DNA of 64,000 bases, taken from Amycolatopsis orientalis DSM 40040 = KCTC 9412. GTDB lineage: Bacteria > Actinomycetota > Actinomycetes > Mycobacteriales > Pseudonocardiaceae. Made by a program: the position numbers and the translations under genes. Of the stretch, positions 16,201 to 24,173 are shown one piece after another. Under the pieces are notes generated by a model that worked only from the letters and a program-made list of their open reading frames with translations, did no database searches and was not told the origin of the DNA. How positions within the stretch are numbered: position 1 is the first letter of the stretch; each line of letters opens with the position of its first letter. Location of the stretch: positions 364,019 through 428,018 of the forward strand of contig NZ_ASJB01000064.1 of the NCBI RefSeq assembly GCF_000478275.1, given 5' to 3'.

Positions 16201-17575
16201 GGGCGTCGACGTCCGGCGAGAGTTCTTCGGCGACGGCCAGCAGCCCCTGCAGATGCCCGTCGCGGGCCAGGCCCAGCACGACGGACGCGCCCTGGTCCAC
16301 CATCCGCTGTCGTTCGCGGGCTCCCTTGCGCCCCGTGAGGTCCAGCTCGTCGACCGGCCCGAGGACCCAGTCGCCGTCACGCCGGACCACCTCGGGTTTC
16401 TCCTGATCGAACAAGCCGAAGGCGACGGCGGTCAACTCCCCCGGCTCGCTGCCCGGCAAGGGCACCAGATCGCTGAGCACGTTCCTCCCGGCACCGAGTG
16501 CCGCCGTGTCGATGACCAGCGTGTCGAGAAGGTCCAGCCTCCGCAGCACGGACCGGTCCATCACCAGCGTGCCGCGCCGGGCCAGAACTTGGCCCAGTTG
16601 AGCGGAAAAGGCCGCCATGCCGTTCGACGGCGCCTTCGGCAGGGCCGAGAACCCGACGGCGGCGGCCCGCCTCGGCCCGGCGAAGGGCAGAGTCACCGCG
16701 GCGGCGGCCGCCCCTGCCGCCATGGACCGGCGCGAGTGAAGGTCCGCCGCGCTTTCCGGGAGCGGCCGCGGCCGGTCGCCCACCACCGACTCCGCGCCGG
16801 CGTGCTCGCGTTGCCGCACCAGCCGCGACTCGGCCTCGCACCAGGCACGCTTGTGCGCCTTGGCCTCCCGCCACTGGGTGCCGCGGACCATGATGTCCAG
16901 CACCGTGCCCTCGCTGCGGGCTGCCAACCCGTGTGCCAGCGCCGCCCCGATCGACGTGGCCGAGTCCGCCCGCTCGTGTCCGCGGAGTTTCCGGTCCGCC
17001 AGGGCACGCAGCTTCGGATGCAGATCGACGACCGACGCCAGCGCGGCCACCTCGGTCGGCAACGGTGCCCACGGCATGATCTTCGAAGCCGCCGACAGCA
17101 CCAGGCCCGCCACGTCGGCGGCGAGTGTGGACGGGAGCCGCGTCGCCTTCGCGCCGTCGGCCGGATGGTGGAGTTCGTCCTCCTCGATCCGCTCGGCCTC
17201 ACAGGACGGCTCCGACTCGGCTCGTTCGACCGCGCGGACCAGGTCCAGCCGTCGCGGCGCGGGCTCCCCGACCGCGACCACCACCCGCGACGTCGGCGCG
17301 TTCACCTGCGCCCACCGCACCCCGGGGATTTCGGTCAGTGCCCGTTCGACGCGCCGGGCAACGCGGGCGCCGTCCGGTCCCTTGACGCCGTGCGTCTCGA
17401 TGTAGAGCTTGCCGGGACACGACCAGACCGCGCGGCGCGGGCCGCGCCCGGGGATTCCTTCGAACGGTACGAGCGCCAGTCCGGCGAGCCCGCGCGCGAC
17501 CCGCGCAGCCGTCCGCATCGGCTTGGGGAACGGGACGCCCAGTACGTCCACGGTCTCCGGGTCGGTCGGCCGCAT
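13220..17575 (-). CDS. ctpI: Giant cation-transporting P-type ATPase, CtpI-like
   Basis: 1451 residues, far longer than ordinary P-type pumps but close to mycobacterial CtpI. The first ~650 residues hold heavy-metal-associated-like segments (KLYIETHGVKGPDGARVARR near residue 57) and a degenerate half with ATPase-like stretches. The C-terminal ~800 residues are a full pump: ELDESSLTGESLPVAKD (actuator TGES), ASVPEGLPFLVN (membrane PEGLP, as in P2-type pumps; no CPC), CFDKTGTLTEG (phosphorylated Asp) and MTGDGANDAPAI. The PEGL motif argues for Ca, Mg or a related ion rather than copper; the ion is unknown. It is divergent from the helical protein gene at 17686. Confidence 0.88.
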   Translation of the reverse strand: MRPTDPETVDVLGVPFPKPMRTAARVARGLAGLALVPFEGIPGRGPRRAVWSCPGKLYIETHGVKGPDGARVARRVERALTEIPGVRWAQVNAPTSRVVVAVGEPAPRRLDLVRAVERAESEPSCEAERIEEDELHHPADGAKATRLPSTLAADVAGLVLSAASKIMPWAPLPTEVAALASVVDLHPKLRALADRKLRGHERADSATSIGAALAHGLAARSEGTVLDIMVRGTQWREAKAHKRAWCEAESRLVRQREHAGAESVVGDRPRPLPESAADLHSRRSMAAGAAAAAVTLPFAGPRRAAAVGFSALPKAPSNGMAAFSAQLGQVLARRGTLVMDRSVLRRLDLLDTLVIDTAALGAGRNVLSDLVPLPGSEPGELTAVAFGLFDQEKPEVVRRDGDWVLGPVDELDLTGRKGARERQRMVDQGASVVLGLARDGHLQGLLAVAEELSPDVDALSSAADAAGLRVVQTEGGDGLLDDVRRLQADGRVVMLVSGDRRALGAADCGIGVHDDGTPPPWGAHLLVKRDIGTAVLLVEAVTAARTVVRDSTRFATIASGIGAVTALSARRKPAAGSLRAVNAGALMAFSDGIWRARNLTGARKTAQAARVAPPWHLMPAELVLDRLGSDPRGLAADEARRRAPAGRAGGGGGATTSVAKAFLAELSNPLTPVLAGGAAVSAAVGSPVDAALVAGIVGVSALIGSAQQVHTERALAGLFERSATVTTVVRDGSEQRVIADDLVRGDVVSLRSGDVVPADCRVLEATGAELDESSLTGESLPVAKDPSPVVAAELAERTSMLYEGTTVAAGKVTAVVVATGDQTEVGRGLAAARGAAPETGVETRLASLTKQALPVAAGSAAAVAGAGLIRGVPLRESLGAAVNLAVASVPEGLPFLVNAAQLAAARRLADHGALVRNPRTIEALGRVDVLCFDKTGTLTEGRLSVTRIDDGRGSAEISRLRESHRAILTAAVRATPRAKNPEELPHHTDQAVLEGGLSAGVDAGDWEKIAAVPFEPSRGFHATNGTLGGRNLLCVKGAPEVVVPRCARHGGKPIGPGTRKRLEKRMERLASSGHRVLAVAERTVSTKDISEDDVADLELLGFVALADPVRDSAAPAAERLREAGVRTVMITGDHPATGEAVSEEITGRNGDTKVLTGARIDELADADLDGELADADVIARCSPAQKVRIIQAYQRIGRVVAMTGDGANDAPAIRLADVGIALGQRGTPAARAAADLVVTDDRLETIVAAMIEGRAMWASVREALGILLGGNLGEIAFTVLGSAVTGRSPLTARQLLLMNLLTDLAPALAIALSRPDGEAVPDLLREGPSASLGKALRRDITTRAVTTTLGASTAWTLARLTGRRRRASTVALASLIGTQLGQTLLIGGRDRTVLAAGLGSAALLAVLIQTPGVSQFFGCTPLGPIGWGIALGSAGAASAGGLLLGRRRVDT

Positions 17576-17685
17576 GCGGCATCCTCCTCGCGCCAGGGGT
17601 CGTTGTTGATCTCCCCGGGTACCCGCGTGCCGCGGCCTCCAATCGCCGGTGGTTTCGGCCGACCCGGAAGGGGTATGCCCCGGCC

Positions 17686-18231
17686 ATGGCCCCTACATCC
17701 GCCGATCCCGCCTTGCTCGGGATCTACCTCAACGACCATCTGGCCGGCGCCACCGCCGGCACCGAACTCGCCAAACGGCTCGCCGGGGCGGAACGCGGCC
17801 ACCGCGGGGAAGCGGTACTGAGCAGGCTCGCCGACGAGATCGCCGACGACCGCAACGCGCTGCTCACCTGCATGGCCGCGCTCGAGGTCCCGGTCCGGCA
17901 GTACAAGACGATCGCGGCGTGGGCCGGGGAAAAGCTGGCCCGCCTCAAGCCGAACGGACGGCTGGTGTCGCGATCCCCGCTGAGCCGCGTCGAGGAACTC
18001 GAAATGCTGCGTCTGGGCGTCGAGGGCAAGGCGGCCGGCTGGCGGACCCTGCGGGCGCGCGCCGGCACCGATCCCCGGCTCGACGCCGGACGGCTGGACG
18101 ATCTGATCGACCGGGCCCGGCGGCAGATCGACGAACTCGAAGAACTCCGTGTCCGTGCCGTGGCGGAAGCCTTCGGTGGCGCGACAGAGCCGGTGAAGCC
18201 GTCCGCCGGTGGCGAAGGACGGGCACGCTGA
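17686..18231 (+). CDS. Conserved hypothetical protein, helical ferritin-like
   Basis: 181 residues, almost all predicted helix: LLGIYLNDHLAGATAGTELAKRLAG, then LADEIADDRNALLTCMAALEV, then two later helices ending in an Arg-rich tail. The repeated acidic/His pattern at the start (YLNDHLAG) recalls ferritin-like bundles, but no complete di-iron ligand set is evident. Similar small proteins occur across actinomycetes. It is divergent from the ctpI-like gene; a functional link is not shown. Confidence 0.7.
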   Translation: MAPTSADPALLGIYLNDHLAGATAGTELAKRLAGAERGHRGEAVLSRLADEIADDRNALLTCMAALEVPVRQYKTIAAWAGEKLARLKPNGRLVSRSPLSRVEELEMLRLGVEGKAAGWRTLRARAGTDPRLDAGRLDDLIDRARRQIDELEELRVRAVAEAFGGATEPVKPSAGGEGRAR

Positions 18232-18315
18232 TCCGCTCAGGCTCCGATGCGGGCGTGACGGTGACTTCTCCGGCGGCATGACCGGAACCCCGCGCACCTC
18301 GAGTGTGGAGGCTTC

Positions 18316-18366
18316 TCGAGTGTGGAGGTTTTGGGACGTTGAACGTCCCAAAACCTCCACACTCGA
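18316..18366. terminator. Long palindrome (GAGTGTGGAGG family), copy 1
   Basis: 25-base perfect arms (CGAGTGTGGAGG...) around one G, between convergent genes. It differs at a single base pair from the palindrome at 39939-39987. A partial direct copy of the arm lies just before it (18299-18313). Bidirectional termination is the likely role. Confidence 0.65.
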
Positions 18367-18407
18367 ACCCCGCAAGCACAGCCGAGCATGAACTCGCCGG
18401 GTCCTGC

Positions 18408-18893
18408 TCAGCCACCGATGCGGGCGTACTCGACAGCGCTTGACCAGCGGAAAACCGGCGTGTTCTCCAGTCCTGGATACTCCACGGCCATCCCGCGGTC
18501 CGGCGTCATCGACCACAGCACCGCCTCCGGCGAGGCCGCGTGCGCCGCCCAGGTTCCGGTCCAGGCCGGGATGTAGCGCTCGTAGATCCGGCGGATCCGC
18601 CGCACGTCCTTGCGTTCGAGTCGTGCCGGACCGGTCATCCGGATCTGGCGGACGTCGTCCGGCGGAGCGAAGGTCGCGACCATGACCGCGACGTCCCGGC
18701 CGAGACGAGCCGCGTCGAGGAAGGGTGCCGGGCGATCGCCGGCCTCCGGAGTGTGGAACCACAACCGGTTCTCCTCGGCCACGAACCACATCATCGCCAA
18801 GGCCGGGTTGCCACGACTCGTCGTGGTGGCGACGCTGGCGGGTCGCTCGCGTTCGCCGAGGAATCCCCGTACATCGAAGGTCGGTCGCTTCAT
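18408..18893 (-). CDS. Pyridoxamine 5'-phosphate oxidase family protein
   Basis: A 161-residue split-barrel flavin/F420-binding protein. The fold is recognised from PASVATTTSRGNPALAMMWF at the start (first strands), AVMVATFAPPDDVRQIRMTGPARL in the middle and the hydrophobic C-terminal region. The start is ATG 18893. The family includes general stress proteins and F420H2-dependent reductases; the cofactor cannot be fixed from sequence. It stands alone, convergent with the helical protein. Confidence 0.75.
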   Translation of the reverse strand: MKRPTFDVRGFLGERERPASVATTTSRGNPALAMMWFVAEENRLWFHTPEAGDRPAPFLDAARLGRDVAVMVATFAPPDDVRQIRMTGPARLERKDVRRIRRIYERYIPAWTGTWAAHAASPEAVLWSMTPDRGMAVEYPGLENTPVFRWSSAVEYARIGG

Positions 18894-18946
18894 GTCCCGC
18901 ACTATGCGACCTCGATCAGGCTGGAGGTCCAGTCCCTGGCAACGAA

Positions 18947-18982
18947 AAGGGCCGCACCGGACGAAAGTCCGGCACGGCCCTT
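18947..18982 (-). terminator. Rho-independent terminator after the SPFH gene
   Basis: Stem AAGGGCCG/CGGCCCTT outside and CCGGAC/GTCCGG inside, with a 4-base loop. On the minus strand it is followed by TTTT, giving a classical U-tract 15 bases past the SPFH stop. Confidence 0.8.
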
Positions 18983-18996
18983 GGTCGGATCCTGGC

Positions 18997-20361
18997 TCAG
19001 CGCTGCGGCGGCGGCCCACCCTGCGGTCCGCCGAACGGACCCTGCTGCGGGAACGGGCCGCTGCCACCCGGCGCCCGTCCCGGAGGACCCTGGTACGGGC
19101 CTCCCGGCGGAGCGGTCGGCGGCTGCGGCTGCGGCAACTGAGAGGGCGGGGCCTGCTGCTGCGGCGGTTCCGGGGCGGCCTCCGGCTCCGGGGCGGGCGC
19201 GGCCTTGGGAACCTGGCGCGGAGCGGGCGGCTCCTGCCGCGGCGTCGCGACACCCAGGGCCGGGACCTCTTTGCGCGCCACGGCTTCCGCGGCCGCGACG
19301 GCCTCGGCGACCTTCGGGTCGCTGGAGGTGTCGAACCAGCCCTGGACCTCTTCGTCCTCCAGGTCCGGCTTCTCGACGACGTCTTCCTTCGGCGGCTCGT
19401 AACGGAACACGCCGTCGTCGCCCGGGGCACCGAGCGCGCGGGCGAAGCCTTCCAGCGCCTTGCCGTAGTCGCTCGGGATCATCCAGACCTTGTTCGCGTC
19501 GCCCTGCGCCATCTGCGGCAGGGTCTGCAGGTACTGATACGCCAGGACCTCGGGAGTCGGACGTCCGGCCTTGATCGCCGCGAAGACCTTCTCGATGGCC
19601 TTCGCCTGACCCTGCGCCTGCAGGTACCGGGCGGCGCGTTCACCCTGCGCCCGCAGGATCCGCGACTGCCGCTCGGCCTCCGCGCTCAGGATCGCCGCCT
19701 GCTTGGCACCTTCGGCCGCGAGGATCTGGCTCTGCTTCTGACCTTCCGCGGTCTTGATCGCCGACTCACGCTGACCTTCGGCGGTCAGGATCATGGCGCG
19801 CTTCTCACGGTCGGCACGCATCTGCTTCTCCATCGAATCCTGGATGGAGGGCGGCGGGTCGATCGCCTTCAGCTCGACTCGCGCGACGCGGATGCCCCAG
19901 CGGCCGGTGGCCTCGTCGAGCACGCCGCGCAGCTGGCTGTTGATCGAGTCACGCGAGGTCAGCGTCTGCTCGAGGCTCATGCCACCGACGACGTTTCGCA
20001 GCGTCGTGGTGGTCAGCTGCTCGACACCGACGATGTAGTTCGAGATCTCGTAGACCGCGGCCCGCGAGTCCGTCACCTGGAAGTACACGACCGTGTCGAT
20101 CGACACGGTCAGGTTGTCCTCGGTGATCACCGGCTGGGGCGGGAAGGAGACGACCTGCTCGCGGAGGTCGATCCGCGCCCGCACCTTGTCCAGGAAGGGC
20201 ACCAGAAACGTCAGGCCGGGAGAAGCCACCGTCCGGAACCGGCCCAGCCGTTCGATCACAGCGGACTGCGCCTGCGGCACCACCATGATCGCCTTGACCA
20301 CGACGACGACCACGAACAACGCGAGCAGTCCGACGACGATGAACACCACTGACTCTGACAA
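18997..20361 (-). CDS. SPFH/band 7 (stomatin/QmcA-like) membrane protein
   Basis: 454 residues. An N-terminal membrane helix (FIVVGLLALFVVVVVVKAIM) is followed by the SPFH domain at about 30-200 (VVPQAQSAVIERLGRF, PGLTFLVPFLDKV), an Ala/Glu-rich coiled coil (AEGQRESAIKTAEGQKQ) and a long Pro/Gly/Gln-rich C-terminal tail. Such proteins form membrane microdomain scaffolds and pair with NfeD proteins. The start is TTG 20361 with AAGG upstream. NfeD is the previous gene, 46 bases away, so the two form an operon. The low-complexity tail of about 130 residues is longer than in QmcA. Confidence 0.92.
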   Translation of the reverse strand: MSESVVFIVVGLLALFVVVVVVKAIMVVPQAQSAVIERLGRFRTVASPGLTFLVPFLDKVRARIDLREQVVSFPPQPVITEDNLTVSIDTVVYFQVTDSRAAVYEISNYIVGVEQLTTTTLRNVVGGMSLEQTLTSRDSINSQLRGVLDEATGRWGIRVARVELKAIDPPPSIQDSMEKQMRADREKRAMILTAEGQRESAIKTAEGQKQSQILAAEGAKQAAILSAEAERQSRILRAQGERAARYLQAQGQAKAIEKVFAAIKAGRPTPEVLAYQYLQTLPQMAQGDANKVWMIPSDYGKALEGFARALGAPGDDGVFRYEPPKEDVVEKPDLEDEEVQGWFDTSSDPKVAEAVAAAEAVARKEVPALGVATPRQEPPAPRQVPKAAPAPEPEAAPEPPQQQAPPSQLPQPQPPTAPPGGPYQGPPGRAPGGSGPFPQQGPFGGPQGGPPPQR

Positions 20362-20407
20362 CTACCTTCCCCTTACGTAGAAACCTGTTGCTGCACGGCC
20401 GCCCGGC

Positions 20408-20839
20408 TCACAACTCGGCCGAGACGACCGCCGTGGCGCCCGAGATCTCGACGACCGTCACCGACGTACCGGGGGCGATCGGTTCCCCTTCGCTGATACT
20501 CCGTGCCGACCAGACGTCACCGGCCAGCTTCACCTGACCGGCTTCGATGTCCACAGTGGACACTACTACCGCTCGCGCGCCGATCAGCGCGTCGGTGTTG
20601 GTCTTGATGTCCGGTCCCGCGAGGAACCGGCGCTTGAGGGTGGGGCGGACGAGGGCGAGCATCCCGACCGACGCGACGGCGAACACCGCGACGTCGATGA
20701 ACGGGTTCCCGGTCAGCGCGGCGGAGCCGGCCCCGAACAGGGCTCCGGCGCCGACCATGAGCAGGAACAGGTCGCCCGAGAGCAGCTCGGCGATGATCAA
20801 GAGGATGCCGGCGATCAGCCAGATGAGCGCGCCTGTCAT
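20408..20839 (-). CDS. NfeD family membrane protein
   Basis: 143 residues: two or three hydrophobic segments (IWLIAGILLIIAELLSGDLF, and VAVFAVASVGMLALVRP) then a C-terminal OB-fold domain (ALIGARAVVVSTVDIEAGQVKL ... VVEISGATAVVSAEL). It is of the short, protease-less NfeD type that accompanies SPFH proteins. The operon with the SPFH gene is the standard arrangement. Confidence 0.9.
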   Translation of the reverse strand: MTGALIWLIAGILLIIAELLSGDLFLLMVGAGALFGAGSAALTGNPFIDVAVFAVASVGMLALVRPTLKRRFLAGPDIKTNTDALIGARAVVVSTVDIEAGQVKLAGDVWSARSISEGEPIAPGTSVTVVEISGATAVVSAEL

Positions 20840-20934
20840 GCGTTCATGCTCCCAGATCGCGTCGATCCATACCGAAGAAGCGAAACCGACGTGACCGACG
20901 CGTGACCTTGAGTGACCTCACGCAAACCGGTCAT

Positions 20935-21750
20935 TCAGGACTCATCGCCCGGAGCGCTGACGAAGTCGATGAGCCTCTCCACCGCTCCGATCAGCGGTGT
21001 TTCCAGATCCCGGTAGCTCCCGACCGCCGCCAGGACCCGCTGCCAGCCCTCATACGGCTCACCCCAGCCGAGCGCGTCGCAGACACCCTGTTTCCACTCC
21101 GTGCCACGCGGGATCTTCGGCCAGGCACGGATCCCGACCACCGACGGCTTCACGGCCTCCCAGATGTCGATGTACGGATGCCCGGTGATCAGCACGTTCT
21201 CGTCGCGGATCCCGTCGACGATCCGGGACTCCTTGCTCCCCGCGACCAGGTGGTCGACCAGCACACCGAGACGGCGGCCGGGACCGGTGCCGAACTCGCC
21301 GATCCGATCGGACAGCACGTCCACCCCATCGAGTGGTTCCACCACGACGCCTTCGACCCGCAGGTCGTGCCCCCAGACCCGTTCGACCAGTTCCGCGTCG
21401 TGCTTGCCCTCGACCCAGATCCGCGAATCCCGCGCGACCCGCGCCTTGTGGCCTTGGACGCGGACCGAACCCGACGCGGAGATCTGCCTGGCAGGCGCCT
21501 TCAGGGCGGCCTTGGCCGGCACCAGTGTCACCGGTTTGCCCTCCAGCAGGAACCCGGCGGGATTCAGCGGGAACACGCGGTGCCTGCCGTGCCTGTCCTC
21601 CAGCACGACATTGCCGTACTCGATCTTCACCACGGCGCCGCAGTACCCGCTGGCCGGGTCTTCGACCACGAGCCCCGGTTCGGCCGGCACCTCGGGGACC
21701 TTCCGCTTGCGCGGCCCGGACAGCACGTCGTCATACGAATGAGAGCGCAC
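20935..21750 (-). CDS. DUF3097 family protein
   Basis: About 271 residues, a conserved actinobacterial protein of unknown function. Typical stretches are EVPAEPGLVVEDPASG near the N-terminus, WVEGKHDAELVERVWG in the middle (like the first motif of a TOPRIM fold) and ITGHPYIDIWEAVKP. The GTG at 21750 is chosen because the family begins close to this point and a TAGCGT -10-like hexamer lies just upstream, suggesting a leaderless mRNA; GTG 21795 is an alternative. Confidence 0.82.
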   Translation of the reverse strand: MRSHSYDDVLSGPRKRKVPEVPAEPGLVVEDPASGYCGAVVKIEYGNVVLEDRHGRHRVFPLNPAGFLLEGKPVTLVPAKAALKAPARQISASGSVRVQGHKARVARDSRIWVEGKHDAELVERVWGHDLRVEGVVVEPLDGVDVLSDRIGEFGTGPGRRLGVLVDHLVAGSKESRIVDGIRDENVLITGHPYIDIWEAVKPSVVGIRAWPKIPRGTEWKQGVCDALGWGEPYEGWQRVLAAVGSYRDLETPLIGAVERLIDFVSAPGDES

Positions 21751-21800
21751 GGCGGACGACGCTAGCGGCGCCCGGGTCCCGCGTCTCCCCGCCACGCCGG

Positions 21801-22694
21801 TCAGGCGGCCATCCGCAACATCGCTTCGACGAACGGGGTCCGCTCACCGCGTTCCAGCGGGCGCATCACGAACAACGGCGAGAGCGTGACACACCACGCG
21901 CGGACCCGGCCGGCGTCGAACCCGGGCAGATGCGGCGCGATCGCGTCGAAGCCGTCCTCCAGCGTGCCGCCGTCGAGCATCGGCAGGGTGACCCAGTCGG
22001 CGAGGTCGAACGCCGGGTCGCCGACGCTCGGACGGGGGTCGATGGCGACAGCGCCACGGCCCGGCCCGCCGTCGAGGACGTTGCCCGGATGCAGGTCGCC
22101 ATGCACGATCGAGTGCCCTCCGCCGTCGGTCGCGAGGGCGAGCGCCCGCAGCCGGGCGCGATCGAGCGTCTCCATAGAAAGGGTGGCTTCGGCCACCGAG
22201 CCGCGCAGCCCGCGCTCCGCGAGCCCGTACATGAAGGTGACACGGTCTTCGAGCGTCGAGAAACCGGCGGGCGGGGTCACCGAGTGGATCTGGGTCAGCA
22301 GGTCGCCGACCTCGGGCCAGGGGACGTGTACCCCCGACTCCCGCAGCTCCGTACCGGGATCGATGCCTTCCATCAGGATCGCCCCGTTGGCGAGTTCGGT
22401 GGCGAGGACCTGAACGACGCGAGAGCAGCCGTCCCACGCCCGCAACGCGGCGGCCTCGGACTCGGCGATGGTGCGATCGGGGGTCAGCTTGAGAACCTTC
22501 TTGGCGCCGTCGTCCCCGGCGCAGATCAGCGTACGACCGGTGTTACCCGGTTTCGCGTCCAGGACGGTGAGACCCCACTGCTCCGCCAGCCGCGCCACAA
22601 GTGCGGGCAGCGCGTCGCACCAGTCCGCGGCGTCTCCGCCGAATCGCGTGATCAGGCGCGCACGGGCCTGATCGTCGATCAGAACAGCGGCCAC
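21801..22694 (-). CDS. Aminoglycoside phosphotransferase-like kinase
   Basis: A 297-residue APH-fold kinase. The Brenner motif HGDLHPGNVL carries the catalytic Asp, followed by the metal-binding Asp region AIDPRPSVGDPAFDLADW. The wording of this region resembles streptomycin 6-kinase relatives (APH(6)). An antibiotic target is possible, but many such genes act on small metabolites. The start GTG 22694 lies 16 bases inside the end of the upstream gene, so translation is coupled. Confidence 0.85.
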   Translation of the reverse strand: MAAVLIDDQARARLITRFGGDAADWCDALPALVARLAEQWGLTVLDAKPGNTGRTLICAGDDGAKKVLKLTPDRTIAESEAAALRAWDGCSRVVQVLATELANGAILMEGIDPGTELRESGVHVPWPEVGDLLTQIHSVTPPAGFSTLEDRVTFMYGLAERGLRGSVAEATLSMETLDRARLRALALATDGGGHSIVHGDLHPGNVLDGGPGRGAVAIDPRPSVGDPAFDLADWVTLPMLDGGTLEDGFDAIAPHLPGFDAGRVRAWCVTLSPLFVMRPLERGERTPFVEAMLRMAA

Positions 22695-23461
22695 GGGATG
22701 GCGCGCCAGTCGTCACCCGGCTCCGGGAACACACCCTCGGCCAGCAGCAGATCGGTCCGTTCGGCCAGCGCGCGGATCTCGAAACCGGTGAGATGCTCGC
22801 TCAGCGCCTCGCCCAGTTCGCCGTCGAGCCGCTCACGCAGGCCACGCAACTTGCCGACCTCGGCCTCGGTGAGCCGCTCGCCGATCCACCCCCACAGCAC
22901 CGTCCGCAGTTTCGGATCGGTGTGCAGGCAGATCCCGTGGTCGACGCCGTAGATCCGGCCGTCCACCCCGGCGAGCACATGCCCGCCCTTGCGGTCGGTG
23001 TTGTTGACCACGATGTCGAGGACGGCCAGTTCCCGCATGCCCGGCCGGTCCGCGTGCGCGAGCACCGCGGGCTCACCGTCGCGGTCGTGCGCGTGCAACA
23101 CGACGCGCCAGTCGTCCGGAAGACTCTCCGGGGAGCGGACGTCGACCAGTTCCTCATCGGTGGTCTCGATCCACAGCTGCACCATGCCCGGACCGAACGG
23201 CCCGTCACGCAGCACCGTCGGCGGGATCGCGCCGAGTCCGGCGGCCTCGGCCACCATGGCCGTCGCGACCTCACGACCGGCCAGCGTCCCGTCCGGGAAG
23301 TCCCACAGCGGCCGCTCACCCGACACCGGCTTGTACACCACATTGCCTGTCACGCCGTCGAGTTCGATCTTGCCGAAGAGCGTGACGTTGGAGGCGTCGA
23401 CGAGCCTGCCTTCGACGTCGATCTTGCCGCGCGTCACCAGCTCCCGCGAAGTCTCCGTCAC
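22679..23461 (-). CDS. SCO1664-type PI3/PI4-kinase-like protein
   Basis: 260 residues of a conserved actinobacterial family that shows PI3/4-kinase-fold features. Characteristic stretches are NVVYKPVSGERPLWDFPDGTL (nucleotide-binding Lys), LDIVVNNTDRKGGHVL (catalytic Asn/Asp region) and YGVDHGICLH (metal-binding Asp). The start GTG 23461 is 4 bases after the DUF3090 stop, the same gene order as in other actinomycetes. The in vivo substrate is unknown. Confidence 0.85.
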   Translation of the reverse strand: MTETSRELVTRGKIDVEGRLVDASNVTLFGKIELDGVTGNVVYKPVSGERPLWDFPDGTLAGREVATAMVAEAAGLGAIPPTVLRDGPFGPGMVQLWIETTDEELVDVRSPESLPDDWRVVLHAHDRDGEPAVLAHADRPGMRELAVLDIVVNNTDRKGGHVLAGVDGRIYGVDHGICLHTDPKLRTVLWGWIGERLTEAEVGKLRGLRERLDGELGEALSEHLTGFEIRALAERTDLLLAEGVFPEPGDDWRAIPWPLF

Positions 23462-23465
23462 CGGG

Positions 23466-24041
23466 TCAGTCCTCGAGGACGTCGACGTCGCGCCGGTACC
23501 CGTTCTGCCGCGGGCAGATATGCCCCGCTGGGTCGAGCGGCTCGGCACACAGCGGGCACGGCTTGCGGCCGGCGTTGACCACCCTGTCGGCACGTTCGGC
23601 GAACGCACGCGCCGCGCCGGGCGACAGGAAGACGCGGACCGCGTCCGGCCCCTCCTCGGTGTCGTCCAGAACGACCGTCTCGTCCACCTCGCCTTCGGTC
23701 ATCGCGAGCAGTTCGATGACGACGGCACTGCTGTCGGCGTCCCAGCCGAGCCCCATCGTGCCGACGCGGAACTCCTCCTCGACCGGGACGGTCAAGGGGT
23801 CGACGTCGAGAAGCTCGTCGGGCGCGTCGTCCGGTACATCCGCGCCGAACCGGCTGGCGACCTCTTCCAGCAGCGAGCTGAGCCTTTCGGCCAAGACCAC
23901 GACCTGCTGTTTTTCGATCGTCACACTGATCGTGCGGACGTCCTCGGACGCCTGGAGGTAGAACGTGCGGTCGCCGGGCTCACCGACGGTCCCGGCGACG
24001 AACCGGTCGGGCTGGCGGAAGACGTGGATTACGCGAGACAT
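23466..24041 (-). CDS. DUF3090 family protein
   Basis: 191 residues. Typical features are the N-terminal VIHVFRQPDRFVAGTVGEPG, the central acidic region, and a C-terminal zinc-ribbon-like CPLCAEPLDPAGHICP with three Cys and one His. It is co-transcribed with the SCO1664-type gene, a pairing conserved in actinobacteria. Start ATG 24041. Function unknown. Confidence 0.87.
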   Translation of the reverse strand: MSRVIHVFRQPDRFVAGTVGEPGDRTFYLQASEDVRTISVTIEKQQVVVLAERLSSLLEEVASRFGADVPDDAPDELLDVDPLTVPVEEEFRVGTMGLGWDADSSAVVIELLAMTEGEVDETVVLDDTEEGPDAVRVFLSPGAARAFAERADRVVNAGRKPCPLCAEPLDPAGHICPRQNGYRRDVDVLED

Positions 24042-24173
24042 GGCACCTTTGACCCTAGGCCACGGCCCCATGATCGGCATCCGCCGCCCCACCGGTTCCG
24101 CCAAGGGCGAAACCGGTGAGGCACGGTGTGCCCCGGGCCACGGCGGGCAAAGGGGCGAACCTAGTCTTCAGCC

